This document shows positions 10,888 to 22,883 of a stretch of 64,000 nucleotides of DNA, in pieces. Source of the stretch: Atherinomorus stipes (Eukaryota > Chordata > Actinopteri > Atheriniformes > Atherinidae); the NCBI GenBank assembly GCA_023101725.1, contig JALJCO010013400.1, positions 306,538 to 370,537 on the forward strand. The letters run 5' to 3'. The notes beneath the pieces were generated by a model that was given only the letters and a program-made list of their open reading frames with translations, searched no databases and was not told the DNA's origin. The stretch's first letter is position 1. Every line of letters starts with the position of its first letter. The position numbers and the translations under genes were made by a program.

Positions 10888-12051
10888 TCAGAACAGCCTT
10901 AATCCTTCGTGGCATACATTCAACAAGGCACTGGAGACATTCCTCAGAGATTTTGCTTCATATTGATCAGCATATTGATGGGACAACATCACGCAGTTGC
11001 TGCAGATTTGTCGGCTGCACATCCATGATGTGAATCTCCGGTTCCACCACATCCCAAAGCTGCTCTGTTGGATTGAGAACTGCTGACTGTGGAGGCCATT
11101 TGAGTACAATGAACTCATTGTCATGTTCAAGGAACCAGTCTGAGATGATTCACACTTTATGACATGGCGCGTTATCCTGCTGGAAGTAGCCATCAGAGGA
11201 TGCTACACTGTGGTTATAAAGGGATGGACATGGTCAGCAACAACACTCAAGTAGCCTGTGGTGGTTAAACCATGCTACGCTGTTACTGGGGCCCAAAGTG
11301 TGCCAATAAAATCTTTCCCACACCATTTCATCACCACCACCAGCCTGAACCGTTGATACACGGCAGAATGGTTTTATTTTATTCAACCTTTATTTCGCCA
11401 GGCAAAGACATTAAGAACAAGATTCTTATTTACAATGCCGGCCTGGCAAGTGCCATAGGCACCTGGAGGGCTCCATGCAGGCAGGATGGATCCATGCTTT
11501 CATGTTGTTGACACCAAATTCTGAGCCTTCCATCCGAATTTTGTAGCAGAAATCAAGACTCATCAGACAAGGCAGCATTTCTCCATCTTCTATTGTCCAG
11601 TGTTGGTGAGTCTGTGAGAATTGTAGCCTCAGTTTCTTGTTCTTAGCCGACAGGTGTGGCACCCGGTGTGGTGTTCTGCTGCTGTAGCCCATCTGCCTCA
11701 AGGTTTGATGTGTTGTGCATTCAGAGATGCTGTTCCACATACTTCAGTTGTAACAAGTGGTTATTTGAATTACTGGTGCCTTCTGTCAGCTTGAACCAGT
11801 CTGACCATTCTCCTCTGACCTCTGGCATCAACAAGGCATTTGCGGCCACAGAACCGCAGCTCACTGGATATTTTCTCTTTTTCAGACCATTCTCTGTAAA
11901 GCCTAGAGATGGTTATGAGTGAAAATCCCAGTAGATCAGCAGTTTCTGAAATACTCAGACCAGCCCGTCTGACGCCAACAACCATGCCACATGACCAATG
12001 TGTCATGGCAGAGGACTGCTCACTAGCTCGTAAAGCATGTGATAAAAACAT
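10888..12051 (-). pseudogene. Tc1-like transposase, broken
   Basis: Reading leftwards from 12051, the N-terminal part carries a helix-turn-helix DNA-binding segment (GLSISETADLLGFS, then YREWSEKEKISSE, about 11770-11990). It continues as TLRQMGYSSRTPHR and LSAKNKKLRLQF (about 11600-11700). After the inserted repeat come the catalytic and C-terminal parts in several frames (about 10890-11190, including NLQQLRD and SKISEE). Stops and frameshifts separate the parts, so no full transposase can be made. The enzyme would bind the inverted repeats and cut and paste the element at TA. Confidence 0.8.
11376..11452. repeat. Short dispersed repeat inside the Tc1-like copy
   Basis: The stretch ttattcaacctttatttcgcc, palindromic core cattaagaacaagattctta, then ggcctggca matches the layout of the repeat at 7065-7140. 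It breaks the Tc1 coding sequence, so it arrived later. Confidence 0.6.
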
Positions 12052-12135
12052 TGCAGTGAAAGGAGGAAATTAATCGAATATGTTTCACCACCTGCAGGAC
12101 AACCACCAGTTTTGTGCAATAAAGTGAATGTAAAT

Positions 12136-12727
12136 GCACAGTAGCCTACATCCAACATGTCATTAAAATTAAACATCAGGCCATTTTCAACTGCGTAGTT
12201 GTATAAAACTTCTGTTGGACTTGCAGCACAATATGACAAACTAAGTGTCTAACCAATGTGTTAGAAGGACAAAAAAACAGGCAGTTTCAAACTTTACGAG
12301 GGATGGTTTTGCTGTTTAAACATGATTGATTCAGCACAAGGTCGATGCCTTCTTTTAGTTGTCAGTGTGCAATGCGCTGTAGAAGAAACTTGCATTTCTG
12401 ACATATATTCTTTTATTTTAGTTTCAGTATTATTTGTTTGAAACAGCAGATATTCTGTTAAAGAGCAGCTGGAAGTGAAAACCTAAATGTGTTTCAAAAT
12501 TCTCTTGTCAGGTTTGTAAGAAATGTTCAAAACAACTTTTATAGTGTAGCTTAGAGAAAATCCATCCCAGATCCAGACAGATGATATTATGTGGTATTTA
12601 TTTATACTCTACAGGGCCGACCAACTTAGTCCAACTTAGTTGGAATGTTTTTTTGTTTGTTTGTTTTTTGGTTACTTTTTTACTTTATTTTGTTATGTTG
12701 GTATCAAAATATAGACATGAATGTTAC
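12136..12727. other. Unassigned AT-rich sequence
   Basis: Nothing recognisable is present apart from T-rich runs near 12647-12690. Confidence 0.35.
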
Positions 12728-12731
12728 TTAA

Positions 12732-13328
12732 AGGCGTTATAAAAGATGTTTCGTTCAACAATTTTTGCAATATTCGATAAATTTGGATTCACCACCCCAT
12801 ATGCTATGACTGATTAAAAGTTTTAAACACGGTATATTAATCTAATTATACATCAGCAGTGAAAGTACAGTCAAAGTAGTGGGACTGAAAAAACATTTGC
12901 CAATCATTTCTGCATTCCTCACATTTTTCATTTGTCTTCTGGCTCATCAATCACTTTTACTACCATAGTAAGAGTGATTGATGGTCAATTCAACAGGTAA
13001 TAGGTGAGAGTGATCAACGAGAGTGATTGATTGGCGAGTGTAATACTGCGTGCCAGAAGCTGCAAGCACTCGTCTGATGTTTACAGCAGGTAGCTAACAT
13101 CATTCTGCTAGCAGTTAGCAACGTTCAGACGACATTCTGTGTACTTGCATTTGTGACATGATTGGAGAATCTGTACCTGCTGTCTGCTAAACACCAGAGT
13201 GGCTCGTGCACGTTATTCTGTGGCCGGGGGAGGGAGCAGTGAATCTAGCAGGTTGCGCATGCGCATTATTAAAAAACTCACTAACAGTCTCTGTTTTCTG
13301 ATATGTCGAAACATCTTCTATAGTGCCT
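12732..13328. mobile_element. TTAA-flanked miniature inverted-repeat element
   Basis: The left terminus AGGCGTTATAAAAGATGTTT and right terminus (reverse complement) AGGCACTATAGAAGATGTTT match over about 22 bp. TTAA is present on both sides (12728-12731 and 13329-13332). The TTAA-AGG start resembles the T2 group of miniature elements linked to the Kolobok superfamily. At 597 bp it cannot encode its own transposase. A short frame inside (13199-13381) has no motif. Confidence 0.8.
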
Positions 13329-13332
13329 TTAA

Positions 13333-15006
13333 AGACCTACGGTATACGGCGTGTTCAAGTGGTTTTACACATCAGAATTAGTTCTCTGGCAATAATTGTA
13401 CCAATAAAATCTACTGCTGTGACATGCTTAGCAGGAAGTGCAGGCTGGTTTGGTTGAGTAAAAATGCTCACCTGTTTGAAAACTGAAGATTTATTAGGTT
13501 TTACAGTTCTACTCATATAATCTTGTTTGTTTATTGGGGAAATGTGGAGGAAAGTTCAGTTGTGGAGTACCCTGAGCTGTATAATGTAGATACTAAGGTT
13601 ACCAGGTTTATAGGCTACCTGACAACAGACAGAGATGTTAAATGTGAGAAACTTTTCACCAAATGTAACTGTGCCCTCTGATTATACTGCAGTTTCAGAG
13701 TTTGTGTTTTTGTGATGGGCCATCGTGATCTTACTGCGACAGCAGCATATAATGCTGTTTTGTCAGGGTGCCACTAATCAATACAGGAGGTAGACTGAAG
13801 GAAAAACATTAGATCTTATGCACCGAGTAAAGATGGATCTTTTCCTAAACTTAATATATAAAAAATTAAAGAAACTGCTGTTTAAAGTTGTCTGAAACTC
13901 AGGTTTTCTATTTGTGGGTGCTGTAATTTAACTCATTCATCCTTCAGCTACCTTATGAGGACTTGCTTTTGTGTTTGCTGTCCAAGACTAATATTACAGT
14001 AGACTGGGAGTCAGAAACCAGTGCCAAAGAACTTCCTGTGTGGATCCTTGAGGCGCCAGCAGTATTGATAAGACTGGGGTACTTGAGCTAATCCAGTCTT
14101 GGGATGTGACAAGAATTGATGAACTCATTCAGCATGAAAACTTCTTTATTCATGGTTAATGTTAAAACAGTTTGGACAACAGTTTTTTCAGACTTTTTTC
14201 CAGGCTGATGCTGGAAATTTTTTTAGGAGCAGTTTGGTAATGTTCTCCATCTTTTTGGCTCTAAACCTGGACAAAGTGGTCATGTCGTTCACATAAAAGC
14301 TGGAGATGAAAGATGCGGGTGCAAAGTGGGGGCTTCCCATCTGAGAGCACCATTACCTCTGATTTGCACTGGATGTACAGTCGTATGGATTTGTTTTGCT
14401 TCCTCACATGACTTCACCTCACACTGGCAGTGTTTCAGCATTGTATTTGATAAATCTGTTACTCCTCCTACCTCAACCCCTGTTTCCTCATACAAACAGC
14501 ATTCGTTGATTCATCCTTCAGTTTCACAACAGCTGATCCTTGTGCGAACTAACTAATAATTGTGTTAATCATACAGACACATGCCATGAACTCTAGGTTT
14601 AGGTTGCAGGTTCTCACAAATTACGACCAACACATCAATGACAATGTATATGCGTAGACAGGTGAGTGCCTGCTTAATCTAACAAATTAAGATTGTAGGA
14701 TACCATCAAAAATTAAAACAATAATTTAATAACAGTCCCTAGACTCTCCCAATTACTTTTATATCTCATAACAACACTGTACCATCCTTTTTTAAGATTG
14801 AGAAGTGAGAACTAAGATGCAGAGCTGTCTGCAGTTCAAAAACGTTTTGCTCCACACATATATGTTAAAATTAAAGAAAACGTGAAAGCAACAACCAAAA
14901 ACAATAAACAGGCTTTTGTTCAACACTGTGTATGTGTAGATCCTCTAGCACTTAATTCAAGCCATTCACATGGTTATCCCGGTTAACATCAACTATCAAG
15001 AACAGT
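13333..15006. other. Unassigned sequence
   Basis: No exon or complete element was recognised. Confidence 0.35.
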
Positions 15007-15356
15007 CAGTCATTTTCTGTACCGCTTATCCAGTCGCGGGGGTTGCTGGAGCCTATCCCAGCTATTATCAGGCGAGGTACACCGGGGTACACCCTGGACA
15101 GGTCGCCAGTTTGTCGCAGGGCCAACACAGAGAGACAGCCAACCATTCACACTCACATTCATACCTAGGGACAATTTAGAGTGATCAATTAACCTAACAT
15201 GCATGTCTTTGGACTGTGGGAGGAAGCCGGAGAACCCTGAGAGAACCCACACATACACGGGGAGAACATGCAAACTCCACACAGGAAGGCCACAGTTGGA
15301 ATTGTTCGAACCCCCTCCTCAGCAGTGCTAACCACCACACCACCGTGCAGCCCCAA
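15007..15356. repeat. Dispersed teleost repeat
   Basis: The block contains phrases I know from very many fish sequences: gagcctatcccagct, accctggacaggtcgccagt, ggactgtgggaggaagccgg, ggggagaacatgcaaactcc. I recognise it as a high-copy repeat but do not assign its class. It abuts an (AAT)n run at 15370-15402. Confidence 0.7.
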
Positions 15357-15369
15357 TACTGTATATAAT

Positions 15370-15402
<33 letters not shown>
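15370..15402. repeat. (AAT)n microsatellite
   Basis: About eleven aat/taa units. The asparagine-rich frame across it is only the translated repeat. A run of T at 15542-15561 and a (GAAA)n run at about 15632-15655 follow. Confidence 0.95.
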
Positions 15403-15657
15403 CCTATTTTTGTCCCGAGATATCATTGTTGCTGTTATAATTTAGTGTGGCATTTTACTGGAATATTTTTACATAACATACATGTACACACATCACTGTT
15501 ATTTGTATTCACCTTGTTTGACCATGAACTCCTTTTTTCTGCTTTTTTTTTTTTTTTTTTTCAATTTCTGTGTAAAAATAAATATGTATAAACAAATAAA
15601 AATGAATGAATAAATACTGAGAAAGAAATAAGGAAAGAAAGAAAGAAAGAAAGAACC

Positions 15658-16320
15658 CTTACCAAAAAGAAGTATTCCTTAAGTATATGTTATTGAGTAT
15701 ACTCAAGTATCGTAAAGTACATCTCCCAAGTGTACTTTTATTTCCCAAGTACACTGATCCCAATATACTAGCAGTATACTAACAAGTATATTTCTTGGGA
15801 CTAAATTGGTCCACTTTAAGTATTTAAAGAACACTTTCAAGTACAGTATACTGAAAGTATTCTTCTTGTTAGTTTACTCCTACAAAAACTTCAAGCTTAC
15901 TTTTACTTTTAGAAAGTACACTTTAAAGTATACTGAAGTACACTTTTGAGTAGACTAAAAGTAATGTATATGATATGAACCGGGGTTTTCAAAGTATGAG
16001 CAATCTAGTGGCTACAGTAAATCTTACAAGATAGGATTTAAAAACATGAAAGAATGTACATCTTGCAGTATGCCACAACGAAACCAGTATGTGTGAAAAT
16101 GTACTATGAGTGTATGGCTATCAAAGCATATCATTCAAAAGTTCAAATATAAGTATAGGCTAAATATACTTAAATTTCTAATATATTTATTAGTAAATGC
16201 AAAGTAAACTTTAAGTATATTTCTGATAAGTACATTAACAGTAAACTGAAAATAAACTGTCTTATTTGAAGTTTAAAATTAATATACTTCAAGCATACTT
16301 GCATACTACTTTTTGGTAAG
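15658..16320. mobile_element. 663-bp inverted-repeat element rich in AAGTA words
   Basis: The left end CTTACCAAAAAGAAGTAT and right end (reverse complement) CTTACCAAAAAGTAGTAT match over about 18 bp with one difference. The interior is saturated with short inverted words such as aagtacactt, aagtatactg and caagtatatt in both orientations. Both flanks lie in GAAA-type repeat, so the target duplication cannot be read with certainty (agaaagaa occurs on both sides). No coding potential is seen. The superfamily is unassigned. Confidence 0.7.
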
Positions 16321-18984
16321 AGAAAGAAAGGAAAAAAATTAACCAGATAAGTCAACTGAGGACAAGCTCTTATTTATATTGATAATTTGGCCACATTCAG
16401 AGCCAAGGGACTCAAGTCAACAGTGGGGGACCCACAGAAGCCTTTGGGTCCAAAGTTTCAGGCCATCCAAGCTTTAAACTGCTTTTATGAAAGGAAACAT
16501 GCGATGGAAACTGACAGCTGACTTCGTTTTCATTTCCAGTTGCTTATTGTTTAATGAAAGCGCTTGATTGGGTTTTTGGAAAACATGGTTTGTGTTAAAT
16601 TGATCCCTTTTTATGTTTCCTGCTTCTGCATCAAGCGTATTTTCTCTGTGATCATGGAAAAGCCCTCTGCCTCATTTGGCTCTCATTGTGTCTGTTTCAT
16701 GTTATACAAACTTGTTTGGGAAAAAATAGACATTAATCGTCTCTTGACTGACAGAATGAGTTGGAGCAGACTGGAAACTTCATCTGCATTTGTGTACGCT
16801 TCAGAGAATTGGCTGAAATCAAAAGTCTTTCCATCTCGGCGCTCAGCCGGCTTACACTTAGACTTTTTCTTTACTTCAGGTTTAGCTTCTTTTAAGGGGG
16901 GGGGGGGGGGTTAGTCTTCTCCCAGTCATAAAACTTTACAAACTACTCAAGTGGAGCAGCCACCTCACCTGAGTCATTACTGCGGCCATTTTATTCATTT
17001 TATTCATTGAGTTGTCATGCAGTGTGTTCACGCCTCAGTGCGACTCGTGTGCCCCGCAGGCCACGAAAGGAGAACTCTGGGAGCTTCGACTTATGGCTGA
17101 AGTGCTTCTTCTGAAGGGGCGAGGGGAAAGTCGAGATAAAGAGTGGATGGTGGAAATTCTGAGACCACATAACATCAGAAGAAACTCCCTCAAAAAAGAA
17201 ATCCTCCAAGTCTCCAGTATGAAACAGCTCTTCTAAGACGTTGCATTATGTTTCTTCTGTGGACACAGACCAATACACCCCTGCAAGAGACCAACAATCC
17301 ACTGAATTTTCTCATTTATGCATAACACAATTCAGATGGCGTAAATGAGGATGCCGGCCAGTTGAATGGGAGGTTCAGCTCCGGCCAGATCCTGTGGAGG
17401 TGTGCTGATCTGTGCGGTTTGAGGAGGGTGACGGAAAAGACCACATTCTCCTCATTCGACATCCTACACTCAAAGCAACACAGTGTTTCTTTCATCCTTC
17501 TACTGGCTCCCATTACCAACCACCTGACAATGAAAACACTGGCTGTCTGCTACAATACATCACCTCCTGTTTGTGTTATGGGATGTCTGCTCCTGCAGGA
17601 GCTTAACACAGAATAAACTGCTCAGACAGTCGGTACAATAATAGACGATAAAACAAAAAAAATATGGCAAAATGAGAGGAGTAACTACAGGAAGGGTATT
17701 TCAGTATAACACTGTTTTGCTTCACCTTAGAGATGCACTGTTAAGGCGAGACACTGCAGGCAAATAGGGTAAGAAAGGGATTTAACTAGCTGGAATCACC
17801 ATGAAACTTTCCTGGTTTATTCCTCACATTAGGGCTATCATTTTTTGTATTGCAAGTTTTCTGAAATTTAAGTTTAAATATGCAAATTAGGTATTATATA
17901 GCCAAAAGTGCACTAATTTGCATACATTTCTAGGAAAAAAATCTAAACACTGGATTAAGCCAGGTTCAAAGTTTCTTTTGAATTTTGTTCACATCTTAAA
18001 GTCAAACCTTTTACAGAGGAGATTTTGGATATCTCTATAGATCATTTCACAATTTAGAATATACTGTCAACAAGCATGAAAAAATCATTTTTGGCATATG
18101 TTTGGGGTGAAATGTTATATAAACCAGGCTGTGAATGAGATATCAAAAAACCCTTCTATAAAAACTTTGAGAATACAGTCAGGAGCAAAACCTGTAAGTT
18201 TGGTTTCTGCTGCTGAAGTGGAGATTTTTTACCCAGAATAAGAGAAAAAACTCATTTTGAGAAAACGGCCTTTAAAGTTTTGGATTGTAAAATTCTCCAC
18301 CTTTTTCATTCTATAACACTATTTACAGACAATAGATCCAATCAGATTCATGATCTGGAAATATCAAGTTTGGTGGAGATGACATCGTTCGGGAAAAAGA
18401 CGTTTCCAACGATACCAGACGACGGGGTTCAGACGAGCACCACGGTGCTGCGCTCCATTTAAAAACACCAACTTTAGCTGCAATTTGAGGGGATTTAGGT
18501 GCATCAGACAAAGAATCATAAAATAAACTCCTAAAATGTTTATTTTTGATTTTTTTTACACTAGTATTAAAGAAAACATATTGAAGGAGGGAAAAAAACA
18601 AAAATCTTAAAATTGACCAGGTGATGAAAAAAACTGGGGTTTTACCCCTTAATCAGGGGTATGAATTTCTGATTTTACGTCTTCACTTTTAATGCAATAA
18701 ACTTTGAAGTTTTTAGTGTTTGCCTTGTTTTTAATTCACCATAAAGTTTTTATAATCAGTTGGCTGCAATTTGCAGTTTATATCACAAGGAATCACTGTA
18801 TCCCACTCAGATTAGCAGTGGCGGAGCCAGACCTTTATTGTATGGGGGGCTATCTCTGGGGTTCCACTATAAGAATGACAACTAACACAGTAACAGTACT
18901 TTCATTCATATTCGTGATGGGCACCAATTAAAATTTTCATTTGTAATTAATTGCATGTTTGATGCAGTGTTTTTTTCCTCTAAA
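16321..18984. other. Unassigned sequence
   Basis: No exon or element ends were recognised. A run of about 15 G (16896-16911) is present. About 17750-18700 is AT-rich, with cpg-containing patches near 18380-18450, and reads like an old repeat without visible termini. The text gcagtggcggagccag near 18818 also resembles a fish repeat start, and a possibly related stretch lies near 20040-20100. Confidence 0.3.
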
Positions 18985-19440
18985 AGTGCTGCTACATGAA
19001 GAAAATGCTGCAACCATTGGTTTACTTGTTAAAAACTAACAAAACAGATATCTGGGACTAGTCCTGAATTCAGAGGTGAATTTCAGGATCACACTAAAGG
19101 ATCGATGTCTCAGCAGGACTAAGAAAATGTGTCCATACATTCATCTTCAATAGTCTACAAGTACTGTAATGCTGTCCAACCAGGTCTGCCTATAATGTCC
19201 ATCAGACAGCTGCAGTTAGTCCAGAATGCTGCTGATCCAGTCCTCAGATCTTTACACTGGTTTCCTGTTTGACAAAGAATTGACTTCAGAATCCAGCTGT
19301 TAGTTTACCAGCACAGAGTGGTTTAGGACCGAACTTCTGTTGCCAGAGTCAGAACTAAACCTGGAGAGGCAGCGTCCAGAAAACTGAGGGTCTGATGAAA
19401 CTCAGTAAGGCTACGTCCCTGTAACAATCCATCAGTTAGC
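18985..19440 (+). pseudogene. LINE reverse-transcriptase C-terminal remnant
   Basis: Joining frames by eye gives the order LQLVQNAA (about 19210-19235), LRSLHWFPV (about 19238-19268), RIDFRIQLLVYQ (about 19280-19315). This is the familiar end of reverse-transcriptase domains of CR1/L2/Rex1-type non-LTR retrotransposons (LQLVQNAAARL... LHWLPV... RI.FK). Stops and frameshifts are frequent, so it is dead. No 3' tail or target duplication was found. Confidence 0.65.
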
Positions 19441-19610
19441 CACATCATACTGTGATTGTTTGGTTTTACTTAGAGCAGATCATTTGAGGATAGCCTCCAG
19501 TGTTTCACTTTACGAACACAAAAGCATTTGAATACAACACACTGGTAATCTCCACTTCATAAGTGGAAGAGATCATCTTTCCCATCTGACATGAAGGCAG
19601 CATTAAAATG

Positions 19611-19967
19611 TAGGGATGCACGATAATTATCGGGCCGATAACAGGAAGTTTTGACGTCATTCCGATAAGTCTGATATCATGACGACTTACCCCGATCACT
19701 TATGTCCCATAAAGTTGGAATTTTTAAGATCAGAAATGCAGAAGTTGAAAATCCCACTTTTATCCTTTTCTTGCTGAGATATTGCGATTGGGGAAACAAA
19801 GCTGCTGCTTCACAGGGGAGACCCAAACTGCTTCCAAACCACTTTCCCCATCTTATTTTAGTAACGAACTACCCCATACAGTTGGAATTTTATCAGTATC
19901 GCCCTTTAGGAGCTGAAATTTATCAGGTATTAGTATCAGTTTTAAAAATGGTTATTGTGCATCCCTA
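19611..19967. mobile_element. Complete hAT-type miniature element
   Basis: The left end TAGGGATGCACGATAAT and right end ATTGTGCATCCCTA form inverted repeats. The element is flanked by the exact 8-bp repeat ttaaaatg at 19603-19610 and 19968-19975. The 357-bp length and lack of coding mark it as a non-autonomous hAT-type element. Confidence 0.88.
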
Positions 19968-20478
19968 TTAAAATGAGTACATCGCCACCTACTACATAGT
20001 GCAAACTACTGTACAGGAATGACCGGGTGCTGTGACATGTCAATCATCTGGGGGGCCACCTGGGGGAGCCAATCCAATGTCAGGGGGTCCAGCGCCTCCC
20101 TGCAACGGGTAGGCTGCTGAAATGGGACATCTTAGCCAACAAGAACTTCCCATACAGCTCCAGTCCTGTTGCCTAGCAACTCTGGACTCCACAACTGTCT
20201 ATGACAGCATTCTTTCTGCTTATTTCTTTGCAGATATAAATTGGAACCGAGCATTTTATTCCTTTCATTTATCTGTCGTTACCTGAACGTTAACACCCAA
20301 TGACCGCTCATTAACACCTGAATAATGTCAGAATTGCATTTTCTGAGGGAAAAACTCTCTTTTTAAGCTTGTCCACATAGTTTTAAATTTTCCACAGAGA
20401 CTATCTGCTGTTTCTAAGCAGTAAACTACGGAGCCCCTCTGATGACATGGACAGAAAAAAAGTTGGCAAGATGTCAAG

Positions 20479-20534
20479 TCGTGGCCACGAGTTATTAATG
20501 CGTGGGAACGAGATAGTATAATTCGTGGCCACGA
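20479..20534. repeat. Left-arm palindromes of the 4.15-kb element
   Basis: The 12-bp palindrome TCGTGGCCACGA occurs at 20479-20490 and 20523-20534. The units are separated by gttattaatgcgtgggaacg, which contains a degenerate half-site. Symmetric sites in transposon ends usually bind transposase or a host factor dimer. That role is inference. Confidence 0.8.
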
Positions 20535-20672
20535 GTTATTAATGCGTGGGAACGAGATAGCATGAGTCGTATAAGTAGAGAATATAGACTTGATTTCATA
20601 TTATTTCAAGCTTGGAATGAACTATAATGATATCCTGCGATCTCTTGCAATCAAACACAGGGTGGTAATTAG

Positions 20673-21353
20673 TAACCTGATTTACATCATCTGGGTGCGT
20701 TCAACAAGTACACGCGGGGGCGTTCCCTTTCCTCACGCACTCCATCTGAGTAAGGCGACAGTTATAGGTGATTTCGTCTGGTTAGAGAATAATAGGAGCC
20801 AATCACTAATCGCGGGTGGGACTTTTGAAGGATGGGCGGCGTTTTGGCCGGATGTGATGTAGAAGCACAGGCGTATCCGAATCGACTTGTCTGGAGTGTT
20901 AACCAAGTTTAGACCAAGTTCTGCAAGACGTTGGTCTACCCTCTTTCCGTAAGGAACTCCTTCAAATATGCGCTGGCTGTTGCATATGTTGCCTTTTATC
21001 TGGAGGTTTTCTTTGCACATTCGACAAAAGTCGTTCACAGACTGTACACCGCTCGTACTAGCTGTCGCCGCCGCCGCCATGTTGTTTGACTGAAGCTTTT
21101 TGAGCTTGATAACATGTTTTGATAACTCGATCCTCTATGCGTGGTGGCTCTGGTGTCGCTCTGAGTTGCGTCACGGGTTGCGTCATTCGGTTCAACGTGA
21201 GTGGCTGAAGTAGCGTGTCAGTCAAGATGACGGACAGATCTTCTATCCAATCACATGCAAGAGTTTTAGAAAAAAAAGACTAATTTGAAATGACATCGGG
21301 TTAACTCCCTCCCCAGATGGTATTGCAAATACCAGGTGGCGGGAGTCAGGTTA
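20673..21353. mobile_element. 681-bp element inserted in the left arm
   Basis: Ends TAACCTGA...TCAGGTTA form a perfect 8-bp inverted repeat. They are flanked by the 9-bp direct repeat ggtaattag (20664-20672 and 21354-21362). The intact right arm of the host element shows that the transposase sequence was originally continuous here (cacagggtgctgaaag), although about 30 bp extra remain besides the 9-bp repeat. Nine-base duplications fit Mutator-like elements, and eight would fit P or hAT types. The body is CpG-rich and includes a minus-strand start exon. Confidence 0.6.
20733..21080 (-). CDS. CpG-rich start exon with C-x2-C motif (transposon-borne, unidentified)
   Basis: The start at 21080 has an excellent context (aacaacATGGCGG) downstream of a CpG-rich, promoter-like block with CCAAT-type boxes on either strand. 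The protein starts MAAAATASTSG, then VNDFCRMCKENLQIKG, SQRIFEG and RLAELGLNLV. One C-x2-C pair is visible. A second pair, expected in zinc-binding N-terminal domains with this spacing, is missing, and the frame from about residue 72 no longer looks like a domain. I recall similar first exons (FCR.C...I.G...IF...L..LGL.L) in many repeat-derived fish proteins. It is probably the 5' exon of an element gene with the remainder deleted. A host first exon captured by an element is the alternative. Confidence 0.45.
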   Translation of the reverse strand: MAAAATASTSGVQSVNDFCRMCKENLQIKGNICNSQRIFEGVPYGKRVDQRLAELGLNLVNTPDKSIRIRLCFYITSGQNAAHPSKVPPAISDWLLLFSNQTKSPITVALLRWSA

Positions 21354-22883
21354 GGTAATTAGTAAGAGACGCTTAATTTGGGTGCTGAAAGCAAACGGAT
21401 TGAGACGTAAACAGTACGCGGACATTGGTCAAGTTATTGACTCCATCCAGAAGGAGCTGCAAGGACCCGCATGGTTAGCTATTGGTGGATGCACAAGAAA
21501 TGTCGGATGAACGGCATCAGGGTAAAAAGTAGGATGTGCGGCAGGCGCTGAGGAAGTGTACATTGCAGAGGGGGCGGGGACTTGTAGTGGGCTCTTATGA
21601 GATTTAATTTGTTCACTAGACAGCAGATCATTTGTAAAACAAGGTAAATGGACATCAGACACTGTGCGGTGACGGCCTGTAATGGCACAGCTGTTCAATT
21701 AGTATAATAACAATGGCAAACAGAGACAGAAGGACGAAATGGAGAGATTGTGGATTAGATGAGTCCTGCAGCACAATTTGCGCTATTTCAGCACCACAGA
21801 CAGCGCCATGGCCTTATGGGTGTGCCAGGGTGTGTGGGTGCCACACAGAGGCAGCTGGCACACATGGCTAACTACAACTAAGTGACCCCTCGCCCAGCAA
21901 GCATTGGGAGAATGCTAACTGCTGCTTAAAGCTATGAAACAGACACCTGGACGAACTGAATAGTTTTCAGAGTGTTGGAATAATGAAGCTGCTGCCTGTC
22001 CAATGCGTTTTGCCAGCTGAACATTGCGCGCGCCGAGCAGGCAGTCAGATCCTGTCCATTATTGTTGGACTCGTTTCCCAACATGAACCGTTTACTGTAT
22101 TCTGGTAACACCGCCTGTTCCAGTTGCTGTGTGGAGTCTGTTTCCAGTTGTAAACTGGGTTAAATCCACCAGCAGAGCCACGATGCTCAGAGAGACTGGA
22201 CACCATCTCGCTGCGCATCTTTGAAAAACAGCTCGCGGACAAACCGGACTCTGCTGATAAAATAATAAATGCGTTAGGGCCAAGCGGCTGTCTCTGAACT
22301 TCAAACTGAGAGCTGCAGTGCGCACAGCTGCTTTATTGTGTCCTTTATTCTGCTGCTGAGCCCGATGTGTTCAGATAAATAGCTGTTGATCATGCGTAAT
22401 GTGGATACTTTATGGCTCTATGAGAGTGTATGTACACACGGGAGTTTTATATTTCACCTCATCTTATTGGGCAGCAGTGTCTGTTAGGTTTTTGTTTGCG
22501 GCTCTGAGAGTTCACTGTGATGTCTTCACTGTTTGCTGGCGATCTAAGATTGCTTTTAAAAAAAATCTGTAACAGGCGCAAACAGCAGTATTTAAATGAG
22601 GATTTAGCTGCACTGTTACTTTGCCATGGAAAGTTGGAGAACATATGGTAAACAAAATGAAATTCGACCCTATGGAGACAGATGGAAGATGTAAATGCAA
22701 TATAGAATAGGCTACAAAATGAGTAATAATTATAAATGAAATATAAACAATACAGCAGGAATCCCTGCAGAGCTCGAGAAGAGGCCCGTTTGGTCATGGA
22801 TAAGGAGTTGCTGTTGAAGCAAGTGACATTACGCACAGAATGCGCGCATGTGGCACAGTACCAGCAGCTTCAGCGCAGCAGCA

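Larger units (their letters stand above)
10829..12135 (-). mobile_element. Nearly full-length decayed Tc1-like transposon
   Basis: The right-hand (3') terminus on the plus strand starts CACTCACGGCCACTTTATTA directly after a TA dinucleotide, the Tc1 target. The other end, near 12108-12135, is only faintly visible (gcaataaagtgaatg). The transposase pieces run on the minus strand, and the length of about 1.3 kb is usual for Tc1-like elements. A short dispersed repeat (about 11376-11452) interrupts it. The same family recurs at 32246-34000 and 61795-62420. Confidence 0.8.
20590..21600 (+). pseudogene. Integrase-core transposase, N-terminal part (left copy)
   Basis: The frame from 20590 reads YYFKLGMNYNDILRS and stops being colinear at about 20662, where another element is inserted. 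It resumes at about 21381 with LKANGLRRKQYADIGQVID and IQKELQGP, then decays (KCRMNGIRV near 21500). This N-terminal helical DNA-binding region (LG..Y.DIL..LA, then RRK.Y.DI..V..FI..ELQG) is typical of the integrase-core proteins abundant in fish. The right arm holds the same segment in inverted orientation without the insertion. The copy cannot be translated as it stands. Confidence 0.7.
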
